Shown one piece after another: positions 8,892-16,030 of a stretch of DNA of 64,000 bases (position 1 is its first letter; every line of letters starts with the position of its first letter). Source of the stretch: Phyllobacterium chamaecytisi (GTDB lineage: Bacteria > Pseudomonadota > Alphaproteobacteria > Rhizobiales > Rhizobiaceae); the NCBI RefSeq assembly GCF_020164455.1, contig NZ_JAIQWW010000004.1, positions 124,001-188,000 on the forward strand, read 5' to 3'. The position numbers and the translations under genes were made by a program. Below the pieces are notes generated by a model, which was given only the letters and a program-made list of their open reading frames with translations, did no database searches and had not been told where the DNA came from.

Positions 8892-9893
8892 ATGAAAGCA
8901 TTATTGATGAGCGGCGTCATGGCGTTCGCGCTGCTCGGCGCCGCAGGCGGTGCATCGGCTGCCGAGTGCGGCAACGTCACCATCGCCAGCATGAACTGGC
9001 AGTCGGCGGAAGTACTCGCCAATCTCGACAAGATCATTCTCGAAACGGGTTATGGTTGCCAGGCTGAAATCATTCAGGGTGACACGATCCCTACCCTGAC
9101 CTCCATGACGGAAAAGGGCCAGCCCGATATTGCCCCTGAAGGCTGGGTCGATTTCATGCGCGATATCATGGATAAGGCAGTTGCCGACGGCAAGCTCGTC
9201 TACGCCTCCAAGTCGCTCTCGGACGGCGGTGTACAGGGCTGGTGGATCCCGAAATATCTCGCCGACGCCCACCCCGACATCAAGACGATCGATGATGCGC
9301 TGAAGCATCCCGAACTCTTCCCCGCCCCTGAGGATCCCTCCAAGGGCGCCGTGTTCAATGGACCTGCTGGCTGGGGCGGCACCGTCGCAACCACGCAGTT
9401 CTTCAAGGCCTATGATGCCGAAAAGAAGGGCTTCACGCTCGTCGACACGGGTTCCGCCGCCGGCCTCGATGGCGCGCTGGCAAAAGCCTACGAGCGCAAG
9501 GAAGGCTGGATCGGCTATTATTGGGAACCGACTGCGCTCCTTGGCAAATATCCGATGGTGAAGCTCGACCATGGCGCGAAATTCGATTCCGCCGAATGGA
9601 AGCGCTGCAACACGGTTGCCGATTGCCCGGACCCGAAGAAGAACGATTGGGAAATCGCCGAAGTCGATACGGTTGTCACCAAGAAATTCAGCGAAACGTC
9701 CGGTCCGGCGATGGATTATCTCAAGGCCCGCTCGTGGGACAACAAGACCGTCAACACGCTTCTGGCCTGGATGACCGACAATCAGGCGACAGGGGAAGAC
9801 GGCGCGAAATACTTCCTGAAGAACAATGAGCCTGTCTGGACAAAATGGGTCAGCGAAGATGCTGCAGAAAAGATCAAGGCCGCAATCAAGTAA
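8892..9893 (+). CDS. Glycine betaine/proline betaine-type binding protein (OpuAC)
   Basis: A 333-residue exported substrate-binding protein. The start at 8892 follows AAAAGGGG and gives a signal peptide ending in GGASAAE; an upstream in-frame ATG at 8775 has no such site. OpuAC-type aromatic-cage residues are visible: MNWQSAE near the mature start, PEGWVD, QGWWIPKY and GYYWEPTALLG. Paired Cys in EC-GN and YGCQ, and in KRCNTVADCPD, suggest two disulfides. No permease or ATPase accompanies it, so it must use a transporter encoded elsewhere. It is 147 bases after the TPP decarboxylase on the same strand and could be co-transcribed. Confidence 0.88.
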   Translation: MKALLMSGVMAFALLGAAGGASAAECGNVTIASMNWQSAEVLANLDKIILETGYGCQAEIIQGDTIPTLTSMTEKGQPDIAPEGWVDFMRDIMDKAVADGKLVYASKSLSDGGVQGWWIPKYLADAHPDIKTIDDALKHPELFPAPEDPSKGAVFNGPAGWGGTVATTQFFKAYDAEKKGFTLVDTGSAAGLDGALAKAYERKEGWIGYYWEPTALLGKYPMVKLDHGAKFDSAEWKRCNTVADCPDPKKNDWEIAEVDTVVTKKFSETSGPAMDYLKARSWDNKTVNTLLAWMTDNQATGEDGAKYFLKNNEPVWTKWVSEDAAEKIKAAIK

Positions 9894-9915
9894 GCAGACA
9901 GCCGATGCCGATTAT

Positions 9916-10089
9916 CTCTCCCCTTGTGGGAGAGAAAGCGATTTCAGCATCTTAGCTTCTTCAGCTAAGTGCTAGAAATCGCCAGAGAGGGGATTTCAAA
10001 CTCTCTACACCATCCCCTCTCTTGGATCTTCTAAGGATTTAGCAAGGGCTAAACCCAAGAAAATCCTATCTCCCCCACAAGGCGGGAAA
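9916..10089. repeat. Multi-hairpin palindromic mosaic between convergent genes
   Basis: This 174-base stretch is almost wholly self-complementary. The outer arms (9916-9935, 10069-10089) pair around CTTGTGGG. The left arm also folds alone as CTCTCCC-cttgt-GGGAGAG. Inside are three more stems: GCGATTTC-AGC…CTTAGCT against AGCTAAGTGCTAGAAATCGC, GAGAGGGGAT against ATCCCCTCTC, and GGAT…TTTAGC against GCTAAA…ATCC. It fills the gap between two convergent genes and may serve as a bidirectional terminator. It resembles mosaic intergenic elements of rhizobia. Confidence 0.75.
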
Positions 10090-10097
10090 TAGCCCCG

Positions 10098-12140
10098 CTA
10101 AAACCTTGTGGCGTATCTCAGCCCATCATAAATCGCCGCGTGGATGTTGCGGGCGTGGACAGCATCGCCGATGCGCAGCAGATCGAACTTGCCCTCTCCC
10201 CGCACCGGAAAGATCGCGCCGCCATTGACCAGCCGGTCGTAATCCACGGCGCCGCCATTGCGCGACAATGGCTTCAACTCGCGGTAGAGATCATCGATCG
10301 GCAAAGTGCCGTGCTCGACAACCACCTGATCGACCAACCGCTCCTCGCGATACTCCGGCGCAAAATCCGAGCCGAGCGTCGCGACAAGCTGGTTGCCGTT
10401 GCGGGTGACGCTGACAAGCCGCGTATTGATCGTCACGCGCACGCCCGTTTCCTGAAAGGCGCGCATGTAGGGCACGTGGTTCATGCCGCCCATCTCCGGC
10501 GCGAAAAACCGCTCTGGACTGACAAGTTCCAGCTTTGAACCGGCCCGCGCGATCATTTCGGCCGCGCTCATGCCCTGGTGCCCGCCATTGTCGTCGTAGA
10601 GCAGCACATTCTCGCCCGGCTTCACCGCACCCGCCAGAATATCCCAGCTCGAGACCACCAGATCATCGCCCGCCGTCAATGGCGGGTTTTGCGGCAGACC
10701 GCCGGTAGCGATAACCACCACATCGGGCTCAAGCCCCAGCACGTCGCCGGCTTCCGCCCAGACATTGTAGCGCATTGAAACGCCGAGCCGTTCGAGTTCG
10801 TCCAGCCGCCAATCGACAATGCCGATCATCTCCTTGCGCCGCGGATTTTGCGATGCGAGCCGCACCTGCCCGCCCGCCTGATCCGATGCCTCCAGCACCG
10901 AGACCCTGTGACCGCCCTCGGCCGCAACGCGCGCAGCCTCGAGCCCTGCCGGGCCCGCGCCGACGACCACCACATTGCGTGCGGTCTGCGCCTTCGCAAT
11001 CACATGCGGCATGGTCTGCTCGCGCCCGGTCGCCGCATTGTGCACGCACAGCGCCTCACCGCCCTCATAGATCCGGTCGAGGCAATAGGTGGCGCCGACG
11101 CAGGGCCGGATGCGATGTTCATCGCCCGCCATGATTTTGCGCACGATATGCGGATCGGCGAGATGCGCCCGCGTCATCCCGACCATGTCGAGCTTGCCCT
11201 CGGCCACCGCGTGGCGCGCCGTCGCCACATCGGCGATACGCGCCGCGTGAAATGTCGGAAATTTCGTTAGCTGGCGAATTTCACCGGCAAAATCCAGGTG
11301 CGGCGCCGACCGCATGCCCTGGATCGGAATAACCTCGTTCAGCGCCGCGTCCGTATCGATGTGGCCGCGAATGATGTTCAAAAAGTCGAACTTGCCGGAA
11401 GCCGCGATGCGCCGGGCGATCTCGACGCCCTCTTCCTTCGAAAGCCCCTGCTCCCAATCCTCGTCCGCCACCATGCGAATGCCGACGATGAAATCCGGGC
11501 CGACCAGTTTGCGCACTGCATCGATCACGGCCCAGGTGAAGCGCAGCCGGTTGTCCAGCGATCCGCCATAGTCATCGTCGCGATGATTGGTGGCTGGCGA
11601 CCAGAAACCGTCCATCAGATGCCCGTAGGCCTCGAACTCGATGCCATCGAGCCCCGCCGCCTGCATACGCTGCGCAGCAGAGGCATAATCGCCGATGATA
11701 CGCTCGATGTCCCATTCCTCCGCTTCCTTCGGAAAGGCGCGGTGCGCAGGCTCCCGTATAGGAGAAGCCGAAACCACCGGCAGCCAGTCCGCCTTGTTCC
11801 AGCTGGTGCGGCGGCCAAGATGCGTCAGCTGGATCATCACCGCAGCGCCGTGCTCATGGCAATCATCGCTGAGTTCGCGCAGCCAGGGCACGATCTCATC
11901 CTTGTAGGCATGGAGATTGCCGAAGGCCGGCGGCGACTCGCGCGAGACGACCGCAGACCCCGCCGTCATCGTCAGCGCGATACCGCCCTTGGCCTTTTCG
12001 GCGTGATAGAGCCGGTAGCGCTCCTTCGGCATGCCGTCTTCGGAATAGGCCGGCTCGTGGCTGGTCGACATGATGCGGTTTTTGAGCCGCAGATGTTTGA
12101 GCTGATAGGGTTGCAGCAGCGGATCGTCATGTGATGCCAA
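10098..12140 (-). CDS. OYE-type NADH:flavin oxidoreductase, demethylase-like (DgcA/StcD/TMADH family)
   Basis: A 680-residue three-part flavoprotein: an FMN TIM barrel (about 1-345), an iron-sulfur linker and a C-terminal FAD/NAD-binding domain starting at VVVVGAGPAGLEAARVA. The family includes trimethylamine and histamine dehydrogenases and bacterial demethylases of dimethylglycine and N-methylproline. The cluster motif reads C347-x2-A350-x2-C353-x11-C365, so one of the four expected Cys is Ala. It faces a betaine-type binding-protein gene, which supports a role in removing N-methyl groups from betaine-derived compounds such as stachydrine or dimethylglycine. The exact substrate is unknown; 2,4-dienoyl-CoA reductase activity is a less likely alternative. 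Confidence 0.82.
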   Translation of the reverse strand: MASHDDPLLQPYQLKHLRLKNRIMSTSHEPAYSEDGMPKERYRLYHAEKAKGGIALTMTAGSAVVSRESPPAFGNLHAYKDEIVPWLRELSDDCHEHGAAVMIQLTHLGRRTSWNKADWLPVVSASPIREPAHRAFPKEAEEWDIERIIGDYASAAQRMQAAGLDGIEFEAYGHLMDGFWSPATNHRDDDYGGSLDNRLRFTWAVIDAVRKLVGPDFIVGIRMVADEDWEQGLSKEEGVEIARRIAASGKFDFLNIIRGHIDTDAALNEVIPIQGMRSAPHLDFAGEIRQLTKFPTFHAARIADVATARHAVAEGKLDMVGMTRAHLADPHIVRKIMAGDEHRIRPCVGATYCLDRIYEGGEALCVHNAATGREQTMPHVIAKAQTARNVVVVGAGPAGLEAARVAAEGGHRVSVLEASDQAGGQVRLASQNPRRKEMIGIVDWRLDELERLGVSMRYNVWAEAGDVLGLEPDVVVIATGGLPQNPPLTAGDDLVVSSWDILAGAVKPGENVLLYDDNGGHQGMSAAEMIARAGSKLELVSPERFFAPEMGGMNHVPYMRAFQETGVRVTINTRLVSVTRNGNQLVATLGSDFAPEYREERLVDQVVVEHGTLPIDDLYRELKPLSRNGGAVDYDRLVNGGAIFPVRGEGKFDLLRIGDAVHARNIHAAIYDGLRYATRF

Positions 12141-12295
12141 TGGACCAGATTCCCTTTGTCCAGATTCCCTCTGTCTGGAATGATCCTAACCTTGTCGCGG
12201 CCTATTCAGTTTCTCCCCCGCGACGTGTTCTGGTACGGAGCCGCCACCTGATATATCGCGGCCTGCCCGATTTGGGCTGGTGCTATTTTAATTTG

Positions 12296-12360
12296 AGTAA
12301 GAATGGGTGGTCGAGACGCACTGTCCACTTCGCCGTTTCCGCTTAACGCACCATTCTTAT
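12296..12360. repeat. Weak copy of the tRNA-Leu 3' end; left border of accessory stretch
   Basis: The sequence gaatgg-gt-ggtcgaga at 12301-12316 resembles gaatgg-tgc-ggtcgaga at the tRNA-Leu 3' end near 18051. At 12347-12359 cgcaccattctta is the same end in inverted orientation, so 12299-12359 is itself an imperfect palindrome. It lies in the roughly 290-base gap between the flavoprotein and the HEPN-like gene, where nothing else is seen. The match is short; read it as a hint only. Confidence 0.35.
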
Positions 12361-12435
12361 GGCGTGATATGTGGCCCAGAATGCACTAACAATCGAACCG
12401 CATCGACGCGCAGTTTCCGTCCGTTTTCATTGCGT

Positions 12436-13239
12436 CTAATGACCAGCAATCGCTGTTAGTGTAGTCGGATCTGGAACTTCCATTTCATTAAGCATTGACG
12501 ACACAGCGCTGTGGGCCATTCCGAGTATGGAGCCAGCTTGATCAACTGTTACAATTACCTCGGGATGGATCGTCGGATTGCGGTGCAAATCTTTCAGTTG
12601 GTTTAACGCGGATAATATTCGCGGGTCTGCCTTATCCTTCAAAGCATTGGTAAATGCCCCGATCGTTCGTAGAGCCGGTTCAGCTGCGCCTCCGGTGACC
12701 TGATGGTAGTACTTGCGCAGAACAGATTCGACAACACGAAAGCTGTGAAATGCTGACGCAGTTCCTAGTTCAAACGCCAAGGCTTTTGCAGCTTCCCGCG
12801 CATCGAATACCGCCTCCGGTACTTTGGTAGGCATATCAGAGGGAAAGAGTTTTTCGCCAGAATCGAGTAATGTTGAAGAATCGTACGCCTGTTTCTGCGA
12901 CACAAAAAAAGCAGGAAGAACACCCAACTCCGCAAGTAGCACGGTCTTGAATTGATAATAGAGGTTCGAAATTGTGTTCACAGTAAACCATTGAATTTCT
13001 CGATCGAAATCACTGTTGGAGGTTTCATCGCGTATCGCTTGAAGGAGACGCATGCCTAATTCTCGGGAACTTCGAATGCTTGAAGCGAAAACTGACTGAT
13101 TGAGAAACCCATCCAAAGTTTGCTCCGCCTGAAACATCTTTGATGCAGTATCTACATTAAACTTTCCCGTAGGCAGTGTTGTCAGCGGCTCAAACGCCGA
13201 CGATAGTTGAAAAATATAAGGCAACAAAATTCTGATCAT
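12436..13239 (-). CDS. HEPN-like hypothetical protein
   Basis: A 267-residue protein without clear named relatives. The ATG at 13239 is preceded by GGGGAGG at good spacing, so the frame extension to 13410 is left out. The last 100 residues are helical. They contain LKDLHRNPTIHPE, where R220-x4-H225 matches the RX4-6H ribonuclease motif of HEPN domains, followed by a helix LGMAHSAVSSML as in DUF4145/abortive-infection-like HEPN proteins. No signal peptide or membrane segment is visible. HEPN RNases often act in phage defence or toxin-antitoxin pairs, but no antitoxin partner is adjacent. The coding sequence is more AT-rich than its neighbours and sits in a tRNA-adjacent accessory stretch. Confidence 0.65.
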   Translation of the reverse strand: MIRILLPYIFQLSSAFEPLTTLPTGKFNVDTASKMFQAEQTLDGFLNQSVFASSIRSSRELGMRLLQAIRDETSNSDFDREIQWFTVNTISNLYYQFKTVLLAELGVLPAFFVSQKQAYDSSTLLDSGEKLFPSDMPTKVPEAVFDAREAAKALAFELGTASAFHSFRVVESVLRKYYHQVTGGAAEPALRTIGAFTNALKDKADPRILSALNQLKDLHRNPTIHPEVIVTVDQAGSILGMAHSAVSSMLNEMEVPDPTTLTAIAGH

Positions 13240-13509
13240 CAAAGCCTCCCCGATGCTTGCTCGGGGTTGTGGATAGCACTTAAATGTCCGGCGTGACAGG
13301 CTGATAGATTGCCCTGGTATTTCAATGGAGGTTCGAATTTCCAGATTCGATAACGCGGGATAAAAGCCGCGAAAGTTGAAACCGATTTCATACAATCTAT
13401 ACACACGCACAATACTAGTGAGTATTGCCGTAGCAGTGGATCAACTGGGCCCTGTGATGGTCGATTGGGACCGCACAGGCAAACTAAAAACAAAACGTGG
13501 GAGAATGTA

Positions 13510-13980
13510 ATGATTCAGAAGAACGGCAAATTCCAGAAAGTGGTCGATACGCAACCAGGTAGCTTTGTTATCGCGAATCGTAACGGGGTATCATTCCACG
13601 GTTTTTTCTTTGGTTGGGGTGAAGACGAAGATTTGGACATGTATATTGTCAATCTGGACGATTTGAATGCAGTGCCATACGCTCCGAGCAATAATGACAG
13701 ACTCTTCGTTCTTAATAATTGCAAGATAGTTGTAGATGCGAAAATCGCGTCTACCAGCTTTGTTGTGACCAACGCAAATGCTGGCAGCATCGCTATGTCC
13801 GCGGATTCTGATTATTTGGTGGTCAACCACAACCCAGGCACAGTCCCGATAGACATGGGTACCGGTCTGGTTCATATCGCTGGGCCGATAGGTGCCCTTG
13901 GCTTGGTAACCAGTTGGAAGCTCGTGCAGACGCGTGGAAATGAGCAAACGACAATTACTGAATTTCCGCCTCATCCCTAA
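13510..13980 (+). CDS. Hypothetical protein, beta-rich
   Basis: A 156-residue protein. The start at 13510 follows GTGGGAGA. It is rich in alternating hydrophobic strands (SFVIANRNGVSFHGFFFGW, IVNLDD, LFVLNNCKIVV, TSFVVTNANA, DYLVVNHN) and acidic patches (GEDEDLDMY). No signal peptide, no membrane segment and no family recognised. It is divergent from the HEPN-like gene, with about 270 bases between starts, and codon use is AT-richer than the core genes. Possibly a small secreted or capsid-like beta protein, but this is a guess from composition. Confidence 0.6.
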   Translation: MIQKNGKFQKVVDTQPGSFVIANRNGVSFHGFFFGWGEDEDLDMYIVNLDDLNAVPYAPSNNDRLFVLNNCKIVVDAKIASTSFVVTNANAGSIAMSADSDYLVVNHNPGTVPIDMGTGLVHIAGPIGALGLVTSWKLVQTRGNEQTTITEFPPHP

Positions 13981-14018
13981 CCTGCATTCAGATCACGAGG
14001 TTCGGTCGCGACTGCGGC

Positions 14019-14101
14019 GCGTAAAAGGCGTGATCGGCAAAATGGCGGCACAGGTCGCCATTTTTGCAAGGCAATCAGCGTCAGATGAAATGCGGTCGAG
14101 A
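14019..14101. repeat. Copy of tRNA-Leu 3' end plus terminator (att-like)
   Basis: The hairpin aaaatggcggcacaggtcgc at 14039 onward, its return arm cgccattttt and gcaaggcaatca match the terminator downstream of tRNA-Leu (aaaatggcggc / gccgccatttttt / gcaatacaatca at 17993-18033). After a variable spacer comes tgcggtcgaga at 14091-14101, identical to the last tRNA bases at 18056-18066. The direct repeat encloses about 4 kb (four genes). It looks like an attachment-site remnant or an old duplication of the tRNA end. Confidence 0.6.
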
Positions 14102-14197
14102 TGGACCACCCTTTTCATCGCAACTTGCTAACATTAAGAGTTTCCCTTTAACGTCATTTTCAAATGCCTGCCGAGAATCTTCGCAAATCTCCCTCAG

Positions 14198-14599
14198 TCA
14201 GTTGCAGCCCCTGTTGAGAAAGAATTTTTCCACCGATCTGAGAGCGCTGCCGGAATATTCCATCGGATCCAGATCGGCTATCAAATCGGAGAACGCAAGA
14301 TTTGCGTTGGGACTGTCGATATATCTCTGAAGCAGTGCGCAATGCTTGTTTTCCTTTGCAACACGCAGGGCGACAGCTTCAAGAAACCCGATGCAAAAAC
14401 CGTGTTTCAGCTCATCTTTCCTGTCTCTGCACATTGCCTGAAGTTTGGCGAAGGTCGGCTCTTCTGCGAGCGCAAGGTTACCGAAGCTCGCGCCGAGCAC
14501 GAGGGTCAGGGCAATGGTCGTTCCAATGATCCGACTGACCCTTATACGCGAGCTTTCTCTCTTGCCGACCTTCCCGGCATCGTGAACAACAGACGGCAT
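14198..14599 (-). CDS. Small exported protein, Rap1a/Tai-like
   Basis: A 133-residue protein with an N-terminal hydrophobic segment (IIGTTIALTLVLGASFGNLA) and a signal cleavage around ALA-EE. The mature part shows M-C-x11-C-I-G-F-x2-A-V-A and a last Cys at the C-terminus. This spacing resembles Rap1a/Tai immunity proteins, which protect the periplasm against type VI amidase effectors, or small stress proteins of the same fold. No type VI genes are seen, so the immunity role is only a resemblance. Its gene follows an unknown gene on the same strand. Confidence 0.6.
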   Translation of the reverse strand: MPSVVHDAGKVGKRESSRIRVSRIIGTTIALTLVLGASFGNLALAEEPTFAKLQAMCRDRKDELKHGFCIGFLEAVALRVAKENKHCALLQRYIDSPNANLAFSDLIADLDPMEYSGSALRSVEKFFLNRGCN

Positions 14600-14682
14600 T
14601 TTCTCCCTCCCGACTTCTGGGCAAATATCGCTTACCGCCTGCAGCGGTCATCGCATGGATTGGCGACATCAACAAAGCCGCT

Positions 14683-15156
14683 TCAAACGCGATCTGAACC
14701 CCAGTTCAGGAAAAAGCCGACATCGCCGGGCATTCCGCCGGGGAAACTGATGACCATCGCCTTGAGCTTGAAACCCTGCGGCTTGGCAAGTTTCTGATAG
14801 CGTTCATAAAATTCCTTTGCCTTGCCTTGCAGTGTTTCCGGCCAGTCTTTGTCGCCGCTGTTTATTGCGCGACCGCTGTCCGAGCAAAGGTCCGATGAGA
14901 AGCTGTAGACCATGGCCTCGAATTTCCCCGCCTGGACAGCATTTGCCACAAGCCGGCGAACCGCGAGAACGTCTGCTTCGCTGACGTGGTTCTTGAGGAA
15001 ATCTTCAGCGAAGTCGGTAGCCTTCTTCTCCTGTACTGCCTTTGCTTTCGCCTGTTTTTCGTCTTCCTCCCTTGCACGCCGAATGACTTCCTTGCGAATT
15101 TCCTCTGCGCTTGGGGGCATCGCGTTCATATCTAGATGTTCTTTTTTCTCTGGCAT
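14683..15156 (-). CDS. Hypothetical protein with charged helical N-terminus
   Basis: A 157-residue soluble protein. Residues 15-55 form a strongly charged helix (EEIRKEVIRRAREEDEKQAK) that could be a coiled coil. The C-terminal half (about 80-157) has alternating strands and ends in GGMPGDVGFFLNWGSD. No known domain recognised. It lies 45 bases downstream of the PPK2 gene on the same strand, so it is likely part of the SulP-PPK2 transcript. Confidence 0.65.
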   Translation of the reverse strand: MPEKKEHLDMNAMPPSAEEIRKEVIRRAREEDEKQAKAKAVQEKKATDFAEDFLKNHVSEADVLAVRRLVANAVQAGKFEAMVYSFSSDLCSDSGRAINSGDKDWPETLQGKAKEFYERYQKLAKPQGFKLKAMVISFPGGMPGDVGFFLNWGSDRV

Positions 15157-15201
15157 CTTCTTGATCCTTCTGATGGACGAAGTGTTTGACGGATATCGTC
15201 T

Positions 15202-16026
15202 TCAAAGCACGTCGGGGACCACGGCAGCGGTAGCCTCTGGCGCGACATAGTCGTTGGGCCGCTTTTGCCGCTTGCCGAGATCCGGCTCGTCAAACTTGAC
15301 CCGTTCGTAGGGGATCGACTTGAGGATGTGCGAAATGCAGTTGATGCGCGCGCGCTCCTTGTCGTCGGACGGCACAATCCACCACGGAGCATCGGGCCTG
15401 TCCGTCACCTTGAGCATCTCGTCGTAAGCGCGTGAATAGTCCCACCAGCGTTGATACGACGTGACATCCATCGGACTGAGTTTCCACTGGCGCAAGGGGT
15501 CGTCGATGCGACGGCGGAACCGGCGCTCCTGCTCTTCCTCGCCGACAGTGAGGAAATACTTGAGTAATATGATGCCGCTTTCAACAATCGCCGCCTCAAA
15601 GAGCGGGGTAAGTTCAAGAAACCGTCGCGTTGTCTTTCCGGAACAGAAACCCATGACGCGCTCAACGCCTGCGCGGTTGTACCAACTCCTGTCGAAGATC
15701 ACGATCTCGCCCGCCGCCGGAAAATGTTGAATGTAGCGCTGCATGAACATCTGCGATTTCTCCCGGTCGCTTGGCGAAGGAAGCGCAATGACGCGGAACA
15801 CGCGCGGGCTTACCCGCTCCGTGATCCGTTTGATCATGCCGCCTTTTCCCGCCGCATCACGGCCCTCGAACAGGATGATGACGCGTGCTCCGGATTTCTT
15901 CACCCATGCCTGCAGATGCGCCAGCTCGATCTGAAGCTTTTTCATCTGCTTGTTGTATCGGTCCTTGCCGAGCTTCTTGTGCTCGACATGCTCCTCTTCC
16001 TGCAATGTATTGTCGTGTTTGTTCAT
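15202..16026 (-). CDS. ppk2: Polyphosphate kinase 2
   Basis: A 274-residue kinase that moves phosphate between polyphosphate and nucleoside mono- or diphosphates. The start at 16026 (MNKHDNTLQ) follows GGGAGGA and lies four bases after the SulP stop; the frame extension to 16149 runs inside SulP and is not used. Walker A is FEGRDAAGKGG (54-62 region), the lid segment is DREKSQMFMQRYIQHFP and Walker B-like FDRSWYNRAGVERVMGF, all PPK2 hallmarks. It is class I by single-domain length. It is coupled to an anion transporter gene, which suggests the kinase handles phosphate or energy linked to anion import. Confidence 0.93.
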   Translation of the reverse strand: MNKHDNTLQEEEHVEHKKLGKDRYNKQMKKLQIELAHLQAWVKKSGARVIILFEGRDAAGKGGMIKRITERVSPRVFRVIALPSPSDREKSQMFMQRYIQHFPAAGEIVIFDRSWYNRAGVERVMGFCSGKTTRRFLELTPLFEAAIVESGIILLKYFLTVGEEEQERRFRRRIDDPLRQWKLSPMDVTSYQRWWDYSRAYDEMLKVTDRPDAPWWIVPSDDKERARINCISHILKSIPYERVKFDEPDLGKRQKRPNDYVAPEATAAVVPDVL

Positions 16027-16030
16027 CACA

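Noticed and set aside
12131-12346. 71-codon frame after the flavoprotein start
   Set aside because: No ribosome site, no conserved motif; lies in repeat-like spacer.
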